Below are positions 11,401 to 23,400 of a stretch of 64,000 bases of DNA, piece by piece. The position numbers and the translations under genes are program-made. The notes under the pieces are model-generated. The model was given only the letters and a program-made list of their open reading frames with translations. It was not told the origin of the DNA and searched no databases. Numbering within the stretch: position 1 is the stretch's first letter; the number at the start of each line of letters is the position of its first letter. Source of the stretch: Chionis minor (Eukaryota; Chordata; Aves; Charadriiformes; Chionididae); NCBI GenBank assembly GCA_013398295.1, contig VZSF01007301.1, positions 916,492 through 980,491 of the forward strand, in the 5' to 3' direction.

Positions 11401-14400
11401 TCCTGTACTCCTGCTCTGATCAGGGCCAAAGGAATCACTCAGTAGAGCAAAACTCCTGCAATATCTAAACTCCTGGATTTACTCTGTTGTTGACAGCATG
11501 GGTTTCAAAGTTACTGTAACTCAGTTCACTTGTCAAATGCCCATTGCAGGAACATTTCCTGCAAGGGGAACTGGTAAGTTTTTCATTGCTTTGCAGTTTC
11601 CCCCAGAGCATGTGAAAACTGTTGCGGCACCTCATATAAAAGGAATATAACGCATATAAAACTGAACCGATCCACAATTTAAGAAACCTCTGTCACTTCT
11701 CTTTTCATGTTAAGCATCATCTTCCTGATGTAATCTCTTCTTTCCCACAAACGGGACCAAAACAAACCTTCACCACATTGCACAAGTCAGTAGAATTCAA
11801 AGCTTATCAGCGATCTCGAGGGTGCTGACCGATGTCATTTATAGCACAGGGCTTCTTCATACTGTGCTGGAACGAAAAAAAAAGTGGAGGTCAAGCAGAG
11901 AGCTTAACTGTGGCCTTAAGGTTCTGTTTCTGTCGCCTGTTAGTGCCATCCCCACCACCCTCAAGCTCAGAGGAGCGGGGTGTAATTTGACCGCTCTGCG
12001 TGAACCAGCGCAGACAGTAAAAGAGCTGCGTGCGTAACTGCAGCGCAGGAAACCAGGAAAACCTCAAAGTGATGCCCTCTGGCATTTATACCTTCATGCT
12101 CTTTAGAGGAATCACAGTTGAGTCACTTTGCTACGTTTATCTGTCTGTCCCTTGGAGTTCAAGCGGCGGGAGACCCTGCTGTAGGGGTAGGTACACGCGT
12201 AGGCGCAACAAAAAGGTGACCCCCGTGGCAAGGCTTCTCTGGCTTCTCCCTGCCAACTTCTTCTCTGTGTGACCGGGTCTCCAGGAGGTGTTTGTGGTGA
12301 CCAGAGCCAGCGGGGTTCCTGCCACCGCCTGCAGTGACCGCGGACTCCAGACCTCCTTTTCATCCCACGCCCCCTGCTGCCAGGGGCTGCTCTGCCGAGC
12401 GAAGGCTGCTGGATGCCTGGGGGGAAAGAGAGGGGAGTAGTTGCTTCAGGCGCTGTTTTTAGCCTGCTGGAGGTGGGCAGTGGGGAGAAGAGGGAAATAG
12501 GAGACAGCCGGTTCATCACGTCCTCAGCTGCAGCCGTGCTTCTTGCACAGGCTGCCCCCTCCCTTTTCAATGGACACTCAACTCGCCAGGCAGCGCTGGC
12601 GTCTGCGGCAGCTGCCCACCCTCCGCTGTAAGCGCGCAGTGGCTGGTGTTGCCAGCATGGAGAAGCAGCTGCTCTGAGAATGGTTCGTTATTACCGACGG
12701 ACAATGTCAAGGCAAATATTTGCGTGTTGTAAATGCAATATAAAACTTAAGTGCTGTTTAACCAGGGTGCTCTGTGGACTTGGGTAGGCCTCAGTGTGTA
12801 TAACACAATAGCCTGCCTGCAAGAACTTGCCTCTTTTTATGACTTGATCTTCTTTGAAAGTGGTGCAAAGTTCATGCGGCAGAGGAAGGGCTGTTGTTGG
12901 ACCTCCACAGGATGGAGCGGTGACGGCTGGAAGTCGCACGGTGGGCTACAGGAGAGCCCGGCTGCGCGGGCAGCCGGCTGCTGTCTCTGCTCCGCGGCAG
13001 CGGGGCTTGGTGTGACGCTTCAGCTCTGGGGAAATGCAAGTTTCCTGATTTTTTTCTTTGTTTGTGTGTCACTGCAGCATGCAATCCTATCGGTGATGTG
13101 GTGCCTTGCGGAGGGCTCGGCACCACAGCAAAGGAGTGACTCTGACTTGTGTCCGATGCTCCAGGACATCCTGGTTTTTGTCCCATACCTATGCAGCCAC
13201 CTCGGCTGCTCTTTGCAGCGCTTCCCTTGGTTACCTTTTCTATCTGCTTTTTCAGGGCGTCAGTGCTCTGGGCCAAGGGCTTGGTTTTCTTTGGTGTTTG
13301 TACTGCGCGCAGGCTGCAAACAAAGACAGTCTCATTAATCACCGCAGGATAGAGCCCCGTCCACTTCCCACCGAAGTCATGGGGACGTCTGCCCATGCGG
13401 ACTTGGGAACAGAACAGATACGTCGCCCCCGTCACGCAGGCTGCGGCGTCCCACCCTCACCCTTATTCTCTGCGTCCCCTTCTGCCCGTCGCCCCACCAG
13501 CGTCCCCCCGGGGGGAGGCGCATTCCCCATGCCGCTTGGCCAAATGTGTTGGTGGTGGCTCCTCACTGCTTCCCGGCGAGGTCCCTGATGGAGAGGCTGT
13601 GGCAGGGACTGTGGAGGAGGGCAGCGTGGCGGGCAGGCGGAGAGCTGAGACCCGGGGTGCGCTCTCAGCTCTGCAGAGCCCACTGGCTGCTCCCCTCTTA
13701 AAATCTAGATAAAAGAGACCAGGAAAGACTGTGTCCAGCAAAAGAGCCGAGCTGGCCGGTTTAATCCACCCTGCAAGAGCCAATTAGCCAAGGAGCAGGG
13801 GGGGGAGAAAAAAAAAAATGAGGTCATTCACCCTCACCACTTTGTGGCCGCTGCAAAAGAGAAAAAAACATATAGGGTCTGTTCAAGAATGACAAAGAAC
13901 AACATTTGTGACTGCAGATGGGTGCAGAATATATTTAGTCAGCGGTCAAAGTGGAGGGAAAAGAAAAAAAATCTTGTATGGAAAAAAAAATACTGTGAAG
14001 TTTTGTTAGGCAACCCATTAATCTGGAATACAGATAGGGAAAAATGTGCTACTAGGTTCATATGCAGCCCTAAAAATTGCTTACGTAGCACGCAAGGGAC
14101 TCTATTTTGAGCGTGTTATTTTGCCACAGCAAATAGTTTTGTCTTATGAGCATCATGTTCTTCAGTAGCTTTTCATTGTTCAGTAGCAAGAACGATGAGA
14201 TGATTCCTTGAATCTGCTCTCGCAGGAAAAAAAATTCTCCTGTGCAATACCACATGTAGTAAAACGGGCTGCTTACGCAGATGAGCCAAGGCCCGTTCAA
14301 ATCGGGGAGGAATATTTCTACTGACTTGACTGGCCATGGTCCCTGGCAGAGCTGGCTCCTTGTGGGGACACCCAGGGAGCACATGAAGCAATTCTCAGCC

Positions 14401-17400
14401 CAGTCCTGAGCCCTTTAACACAGGCGACACTTGCTTCGTGCTGGAGAAGGTGCAGATCCGATTGTGCGATTCTTACTGTAACTCATGCCAAGGCAGAGTG
14501 GTCTGCAGGTGTTACGGGCTACATCCCCTCTATACCACCCTCGTCCAAAATAAGGGCTACGGCCCTTTGTATATACAAAATACCACTTTGTATTTCTGCC
14601 TGCAGAATGTCCAGCATTTGTTCCACGTGCACTTCTAAAATGCAGGAGAAGGAAGCCAAAGCAGAGCATCAGGCTGTGAAAGCAGACTTCCCCTCTTTTC
14701 CACAAGCTTCCTCATTCTCCTTGGAAGCTCAGCTAGGATTGCAGGGTCTTGCCTCGCACTGTAAAAGATTAATATGTTATGTTCCACTCTGGCACGCTGG
14801 AAGGAAAGGGTACGCAAACATCAGATTTTTAAGCATAGAAAGTCCCCATTGAACTCTTAGTCTGGTGTTCAGCCCAAGAAATCTCTCACGGTCATTTCTT
14901 CATTTAAGACTTGACTCCAGTTGAGGAAGCATAGGAAAATAATCTGCTGAATTAAAACGCAAGAATAGCATGCTCCCCATAAATGATTGTGTCTTTAGTG
15001 CCTTTTTTTATTATTATTATTTTAATTACGCATGAATTGCTGTAGAGTTACTCATGGCAAGTCATTGAGACTGTACCTGGAGCGGTGAGACTGCTAAACT
15101 TTCCTGTGGAGTGGTGCTATTTATTGCACCTGTTTAATCTAGAAGAGATTTGCCTTTGCAGGCCTTTTCACAAGCACATTTAGCTAAATGTCATTGTTCT
15201 GCAGGTTTTATTTCTGCTCGTTATGGACTGTTGTCTTGCTGTCAAGCCTTTTTGTAAAATACATTGGTTTGATTAGCTTTCGGGTTTTTACTCTCTCTGT
15301 TTCATTTTTAAAATATTCTACCTAGTAGCTGTTAGTCTTTGAATTGCCGTGGCAATGAGGACACGTTGGTTGAAGCGTGAGGTGGTGTTGCACCAAATTG
15401 CAGGCAACGTGCAGACGCCAGCGACCGCCCAGCCGGCGAAAGCCGTGAGGTGTACCCTGCTGGCGGCTGCCTGAAGATGACTTTGTCTCTGACCGACGGC
15501 GAACGCTGCGCACGTGATGGCGGGTTTTCAGTCCACAGAGGGGAAAGCAAGCCGGCCGATCCACACGTTCGGCGGGCAGCCGTTTCAGCCCGGCCATCTA
15601 TCGCCTCCGTCATCTCCCATCTGATATACCTGAGGTTCCTGTCTGCCGTACCCCCAGCGCCCCGCTGCCAGAGCGGTCAGTGCGGCACTTCTCCTTCGCG
15701 TAGGCTGACGGCTAGAAATAACCCTGGTGGGTTTGAGATGGATGAATGGTCCTTCCCGTTGGTGGAGCAGCACCAGTTGCTCAGGCGTTTGCTTTTTGCT
15801 GCGCGTGAAAACAGAGGGGCAAGGGGAATAGTCAGGATGGGGCTTTTAGCGCCATTTGCCCACTTCCTGGCTGCAAGCTACAGTTTTGACTCTTCATTAT
15901 TGGTTTTATCCCTCGTGTTCTTTCTGGCCTCTTTAGGTATTCAGGCTCTAGCAGGGTTTCAAGGACCTATTTTTAAGAGTGAAATAATATTTAGTTTTTA
16001 GCTGTTGCCATTTCCCGGCTATATTTTACCACGTGGTGGTAGTTCTGTGATGTGGTTTACTGGTCACTGGAAAGTTGACATCACCAAAAGCATTTCATTC
16101 ACAATCTAAGATTTTCGTGCTGAATTACAGACCTGCAAGCGAATAACTGGAATTGCAAAGCTGTGACTTGTGTGCTGCTTCGACTGAATTTTTATCAACA
16201 GCGAAGACTGTCTATGAGGGAACTGTTGCATTCGGCATCCATGTGATTATGATTAAGTCTTTAACATAAGACTCCTCTTCCCCCTTATAAACTCACAGTT
16301 GTAAAAATTTCCAGAGTTGTTTATTGTGTGCATTACTATTTTGTGCCTCAGTAGAGTGGCTGGGAGCACCAGCCACAGAGCAGTACCCATCAAGAGTGAG
16401 ATTCTATTTTCAGTCTTAAATAGTTTTTCAGGCAAACCTCAGAAACTGGCAATGAGCTGAAGAAATCCGCTTTTTGCTTAGCGATGCTGCTGACCCAAAT
16501 CAGGTGGGAAGCTGGAGGGTTGTGGGCACAGAGTTGGTGTGAGAGGAGAGGGAGCTGGCTCATATTTGAAGGAGAAAAAGCAGCAGATGACAGCAGAGGC
16601 CATCCTAGCTGGAGACCAAGGTGCTGTGCTTGCAGGGGCTACTTCAGATCAGGAAATGTTGGTCATTCCAACTCGCTCCTCTCGACGAAGGCAAATAAAG
16701 CCCAAAATCCACAGAAATATAGTTCTACAGCAGGCAAGACTAAGGACCTCAAAAGTGAGCGGTGTGAATAAATTCAGTCTCTAAAGTACAAAGAACAAGT
16801 GGTGTGCAAAGCAGCACACACCATAGTTGGCTTTCCCATAGGTGCTTTGGCTCTGTGATAGTAAATGGAGAAAAAAAAAAAAGTGCTTTGCTCAGTGAAA
16901 TGATGACAGATGGCTTGAATGCTCTCCAGAAACAACTACACTGAGCAAGAAGGTGTCATCTTAAGACAGTTAGCCCTTGATGTGTCCCTTTATGTCTCAA
17001 TTTTTACAAAACTAAGATTATCGCTAATGAGCAATTCTCATTGAGGCCTCAGCTTCTTGTTCAAAAGTGACATGGGAAAAAGGCTGTGGAAACCCCCGAG
17101 CTCGTTCTTCCAGATTTTTTCTTTTAAAGGAAAGAGGCCCGTGCAACCCTATCTTTTCTGAAGTGTCTGTCTGAATATTCATCTGAGCGAGAAAGTAATT
17201 TTAGCATCCATGACACACAGCTTCTGCTGCCATCCGATTGCTCAACGGCACCAAGAATAAATATTTCCTTAAGCCTGAGGACAGGAATCTGAATGCTGCT
17301 GGTTCCCCCTTCAGAAGCACCTGTGTGTGTGTTTTTTCAAGGTCTGAGTAACACAGTTGGTGCTTTGTAGCTCTGAGTCATCGAAGCTCTCTGACCCTGC

Positions 17401-20400
17401 AAGCACATTCTTGCTTAGCGTCCTTTTCAACAAATGGAGTCGGGGCGGGGGAAGAAGCTGAAAAGGCTGCCTGCAGCTCAACACCAAAACGCAGTCCTCC
17501 TGCAAAACTTGACATAAGCATGCCTGTTTTTCCAAAGAAGTCGGTGGTGCTACTCATGTGCTTAAATGTAAGCAGGTGTTGGCGTGCTTGGCTGAACTGG
17601 ATCCCCCAAGCCTGGAGGAGGTTCATCTTTTTTCTGCTGGATTCTTCCCCAGTCAGATATACTTGTTGTGCTGCAACGTTAACGAGGCGGGAAGGCTCAC
17701 TGTTTCTTAGGAACTGGTGCAGACTTGTGTGCTTTGTACACTTTTTAAGTGACAAATTCAATTTGCACAGGATACCTAGAGCTCTTGGAAGCACTTGTTT
17801 GCATGCCATGGTGGGATTTAATGGACACCTTCATCAACAGCGAGATTGTTAAAGGAATGACCAGGCTGGATTTTGTCTTATTTAATCACTTCAGAGGAGG
17901 CTGAGACCTTTGCGTTCATCCAGGCCCCTTCTCTCTCTAGATAAGAGCTCGGCGATGTCCAAATCGCTCCGACCCACAGGCCAGCACCCAGTGAGAGGAA
18001 GGATGTTCCAGGGGTTACGGGGCTAACTTGAGACTCGGGAGACTTGGTTTGGTTTCCTGTCACCTCTGTGAAGCCAGCCGGCATCCGGGTCCGAGTTCCT
18101 CATCTGCGAAATGAATTGCACTTCCCCGTCTCAGAAGGACACTGCGGCGGGAATGCGCTGGTGATGGCGAAGCGTCAGGTCATGGCGCTGCCAGCAGCCC
18201 CCAAGGGAAGCTGAGGCACAGTTCGACAATGAGACACACACGGTCCCGTGGCAAAGGGTTAAACAAGGGATAACCTGACTTCAAAGGGGCCCGTGTTAGC
18301 AAAAGGGCCCAAGTTCGGCTCCCACCCTAAGAAAACCCCAAGCTGCTTTTGTTTCCCTTCCTGTCCTCTTTCTCCCCAGCTTTCATGCTCGCCAAGTCCA
18401 GCCAGTCCCTGCCAGGCCAAAATCCCTCGCCTTTGCGAAGAGGCTGGGCTCACGTGGGGGTTGGCACATGGACGCCGAAAGCCGTGTCTTTATGTCGTTG
18501 AGCATAAATCAAAGGAGGGAGCGGTGCAGCTCCGTGAATGCAGTGGCTTGTGTGAAAAGGGGAAGGACGCGGTCGCAGAAGAGACTACTTATTGACACAG
18601 AGTGTAGATTTATGCGGCTGCAGCTGCGCGTGTACCTTGACAATAGCCCTCTTTATACAATAAAGCAGGGTGGTGCGAAACAATTTCCAGAAGGGGGCTG
18701 AGCAATTAGGCTGCTTTCCTAGCCTCAGCACCGGGGGATTGCTGCTGCTCCTCAGGCTGAGTTGTAATTCTCGGAAATTATTCCAGACCCTTTAGCTGAA
18801 TGCTCTTTCACAGATTTGCATATCCTTCCTTAAAAAGGATGACTTTGCCCTTGTTTGACACTTCAGTAATTTTTTTAGTCTTTTCTTCTAAAGAGGAACT
18901 ATCAAACTGGGGCAAACAAGGAAGAAGAGTACATTCTGTGACTGAAAGCAAGTGCCGGGTCCTGCTGTTGGTCTCATCGCTTTTGTTGCCTTTATGGATG
19001 GCTGGGGATAGGGAATCAGTCGCTCAAGACCTTCTCTCTGCTGCTTGGTCCCACAGTGTTACCTCACCCCGCTGCTCGCCAGCTTAGTGTTTTAGCAGAC
19101 GCTGCCTGAAGTGCTTCGTAGAAAACAAGCTCCTTCGATTACAGGAGTGCTTTCAGTGTTTCCCCTGGGACACTGAGCGGTGTCACTGTTCAGCTGCCAG
19201 GCTGGCCCGGCTTTCCATTTCCTACATCACCTCTCGCCTCTCCAGCACTGATCATTATCCTGTGTTCCTCCTGGGAGGTGCTGCGCAAGCACAAAATGCA
19301 GTGTTTGTTCCAAAAACCATGTAATCTAGTCACAAGAAAGGTATGGCTAATGAATGCAAAGAAAGAGACAAGGAAACAATGAGACAACAGAAGATTTCTT
19401 GCAAGACTAGACTCTTAATTTGACCTGGGATTGTTGTAACGATGAAAAAATGGCTCTAAGTTGTTTATAACCTGCAAAAATATAGAAATTCAAGACCTCT
19501 GACCTGAGGCACTTATTCTGTTCCAGACACAGCTAGTGTGGTTTTGATAAACACAAGTCATGCACCAACCCATGGCTCAAACTCTAAGCCAAAACGCAGT
19601 GTGTTAAAGAAAAATTTCAACCTTTATGGTCATTTTCAAGTTGCAAGCCCCTTTGCGGCATTAGAAGAGGACAAGGTGCTTAGTGAAAAATATTTTCTAT
19701 TTAAAGAGATTGCTATGGCTGAAACAAGAAAAGGAGGAAAGAGAAGTGAAGACTTGGAGAAAACAAGGGGAGAACACTAAGCAGAGGAATGGAAACTGGT
19801 ATCAGTAGGCACAGGGCTGTCATATGCTATTAGACAGCAGAAGCTCCCTTTAACCAGCAGCAGAAGCTTTACTGCAGCTTTCTCCAAGTAAATGAGATTT
19901 TAACAACTCCATCCAACGATGAAGGATTCCTTGCTATGGGCCAGATTTTGAATCATCTTATCTATTGCAAGATTGTTGTTGGCCGTAAGGTGTTGAGTTT
20001 GCCTGGGGGACCGCTGCTGGGAGACTCCCCCGGCAGCCAAAGCAGGGTCAGTGAGGGACTGGGCATGGTGCTTGCCTGGCCAGTAGCCCCGGCACAAGCC
20101 GAGCCCCGAAGGAAGCCCGGCTGAGGGAGCCACGCGGGCTGGGCTTCAGGTAGGACCACTGTGTGTACGGGCGGCCGAGAGCAGGGAGGCGGTACGAGGG
20201 CCCGTAAGAGCTAGAGACAACACTGCTACCTGCTTTATAGATGTCCTCTCGTGTAACAAGTTTCAGGTGGGTTGAGGGGTGTGTGGTTTGTGTTGTTTGG
20301 TTTGGGTTTGGTTTGTTTTCTGAGCAGCAAAAAGCTTTCGGCTTAATTGTGTCACCACTCTGGGTGGCTGCCTCAGTTCTGTGAGACCATCTCTGCAGGA

Positions 20401-23400
20401 CACAGTGGGAGCCATAAAAAGCTGCCAAATTAAAGCCAAATGTTTTCTGGGGCTAGCCAGGAGTATTATATATCCCAGTGGGAAGCTGGGAACTTCTTCT
20501 TTTTCAGGAGTATAAATCTCTCACCTCACTTGTTTGCTTAATGCTATAGATTAAAACTGTCAGTTGCCCGGATCTTGGTCTGAGGTCATACCTGTGGAAG
20601 AGACTACAGAAGTATCTCTATGCCAATTTTTTTTTTCTTTACATTTGTTTTAAAGTCACTGATTTCAAATAATAGAGTTCTGTAAGAAAAGGTTATATAG
20701 CAGGCCAAAAGTTCATGACACATTGCAAGATTGTGTTATTTATCACCTGGCTGTATTACGAGACCCTGTGCACACAGCATCGAGTACATATTCTTAGCGT
20801 GTCTACAAAGCACCTTTGAAAGTCATAAATGTGGGGTAACGTTTACTGCTTAGCTATCCAAAATGCTGCGCAGCAGAAAAGTTTTCCTCCTCCCTGCCAG
20901 CGCTGTGACTGGGTAGGTCTGAAGCTCTCCAGGTATGTCGGTTCTCATGTCCTCTCTCTCCTCTGCTGCAGTTGTCACTACAAATCACTCCGCCGTGCGA
21001 AAGCGAACAACACTATGAATACTCTGGACGGTGCTGCACAAAGTGTGAGCCAGGTATGTGAGCACCGGGCTGTACTGGCTTCGTAACTGAAAAGCTCGTT
21101 AGAAACAGCTCCGTGGGTAAGGCAGCTTGCTCCAGTGACTCTGCTACTCTGTTGGCACATACCCTCACAGGTGCGTGATTTCAGGCTTGCGAATGCCTTC
21201 TAGTGCAGGAGTGGTGCTGCTGGCCTCAGCAAAAGCCATAGCAGCTCTTTTGGTGGGAGAGCACTTAACCACTGCGGGAGACAGAAAGCAGCTTGATTCT
21301 CATGGACGTAGGTAGGGCTGCTCCCAGGCCGCGAGCTTCATGGACGTTTCAGTGCCAGACTGAGGAACTGAAAAGGTGGCAGGATGAAACGATTGTCCGC
21401 AGCAGTACAGCAGTGCTAGCCCAACCTGTTATTTTCCCTGCGCTCCTTGGACAGCTGGTGTGCAGCTTAGAAATGATCTACTTGTCCTTCTCTCACAGGA
21501 AAGTACATGTCTGCTAGATGCACTGGTACTTCTGACAGCGTGTGCCAGCCATGTGGCCCAAATGAGTATATGGATGTCTGGAATGAAGAAGATAAATGCT
21601 TACTACATAAAATATGTGATCAAGGTGAGCTGTTTATACCAAAGAACCTTTTAATCCAAAGTAGTGAAGCACAGAGGTGGAAAAGTGGATCTAGGGAAGT
21701 TGCCTTGTTCAGGTACACAACACAGGAGGCTGGGCGTACAGAAAAGCCTGGAGGAGAGAGAGGTCCCCGCACAGCAGATATTCTGTCCTGTGCTGAGCAC
21801 CATGACCAGAGTCTCCATGCTGCTGATAATGAGCTTCTTCACAGGGGCCATTCTCTCCTGGGAGCTGGATCTTAAAGGTTGCCCTTTTGCCCAGCATACT
21901 CTGCATTCACTTCTCCTAACACGTTCGTCTCACCTTTTGCAAAAGCTCTGTTTATTTTCTACAGCAGCTACAAGGAAAAGGTATTCAGTGGGGAGCCCCG
22001 TGCCAAGCAGGGGTCTCCCAGGCTTCTTGAAAGGTAACATTTCCTCTGACACAAATGGTTTTGCATCTAGCATTCAAGCAAAGCAAACAGGTAGAAGAGG
22101 AGGTTCATAAACTGAGGCTTATTATCAGAGAAATTTTTACTCCCATCTGCTTTCTCTTTTAGGGAAAGCTTTGAGAGAAGTGAACCCAGGGAACAGCACG
22201 TTCCAGCGGCAGTGCGCTTGTACAGTGGGCTACCACTGGAATGAAGACTGTGACTGCTGCCAGCGAAACACCATGTGTGCTCCAGGATTCGGAGCTGAGC
22301 ATCCTGGTAAGAGACAGAAAGAGGACGTGTGAAGGGAAATGTCCAGCTCAGCCTGCAGGATGAGGCCACATCATGTGGGTTGTGACATTACAGAGGCTAC
22401 TTTAGACTCTCAGATGGCTGTCAACAGAGGATGCTTACCTGAGTTATCATTACTACCACGTATAACCCTCCTGGACTACTTGCTTTTTGAAGGCTTCTGC
22501 CTCTGTAGTTTAAGTAGTTATCTTGGATCGAGTGACTTTTGCAAGAAATCACATGGACATGGGAAGAGCCGCAAGATATTCAGTGCATTTCTAATGTCTG
22601 CTGAGGTGTCTGACAGTGAGTCACTAGGTCACGCATTGCTCCAGTATCCAGAGAAGCAGTCTGTTGGGAACTGTTCCTGAGGTCAGATTTGAAACCAGTT
22701 TTTGTCCAATAGCTTTGCTTTGCCATTTTATAATGTTATAAGCAAGTTAAAAGTGATTAACACCTTTCAGTATTCTGAAAAGTATTCTCTTTTAGATGAC
22801 TTGTAACGCAAAGATTCACTACGGACATTTAATTTAGTCTTAAGTCTGATCAAAATGAAATTGCAGGTGTTTTGTGAGTGGCAAACAGAGACAGTCAAAT
22901 TCAGAGTTGTAATGAACACTGGGAACAGCTGTGGCAAGCATGAGGAACCCCAAATAAGCAGCACATAATGGTGTAATGGAGGATGAGATGCTGCATGGGC
23001 ATGGAGGACAGCGGTGCTGTTTTTTCTGCAGTCTAGCAAATCCTGATACAGCATTGTGTTTACTGTGGCTTCAGAGAAGTGACAACATGTGTTAGTGTCA
23101 CTGGCTGTGGCATAGCATCAACACGAGGAAGTTAGTGGAAAGGGAAGGATATAATAGCTGCGTGTTATTTTACAGTAACTGCAAATGGCTCCTGGTCATT
23201 TTTCATTTTGATCGTGTAGAGAACTGCTCCGGTGAGAGACGCATACTTTTTGTGTGACTGTCATTGCTGCTCTAATGTAGTCTAAAATCCTTCTCTCTTC
23301 AGGGGAGCTTTCAGGGAGGTTGGGGGTTTGGGGTGGAGTGGGAGAATGGGGAGCACCATCACCTTCCCCTCACCTGAAAGGAACCCATGGAAACTCAGCT

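Larger units (their letters stand above)
8469..20971 (+). other. TNFRSF11A: TNFRSF11A intron 1 (12.5 kb)
   Basis: Runs from CAG|gtaagg to ctctgctgcag. It holds three MIR-like relics, an A-rich tract at 9749-9790, a GC-rich patch at about 12100-13720, a dense CpG island at 15355-15715, and otherwise unremarkable DNA. Long ORFs inside it (for example 12751-13338) show no similarity that I recognise. Confidence 0.9.

Noticed and set aside
12751..13435. 195-codon (+) and 187-codon (-) ORFs overlapping in intron 1
   Set aside because: Both strands are open over the same GC-rich patch, neither has recognisable similarity, and they lie within an intron without splice context.
21793..22110. Signal-peptide-like ORF start in intron 3
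   Set aside because: Hydrophobic start only; the rest has no cysteine pattern or family match, and exons 3 and 4 join perfectly across it.
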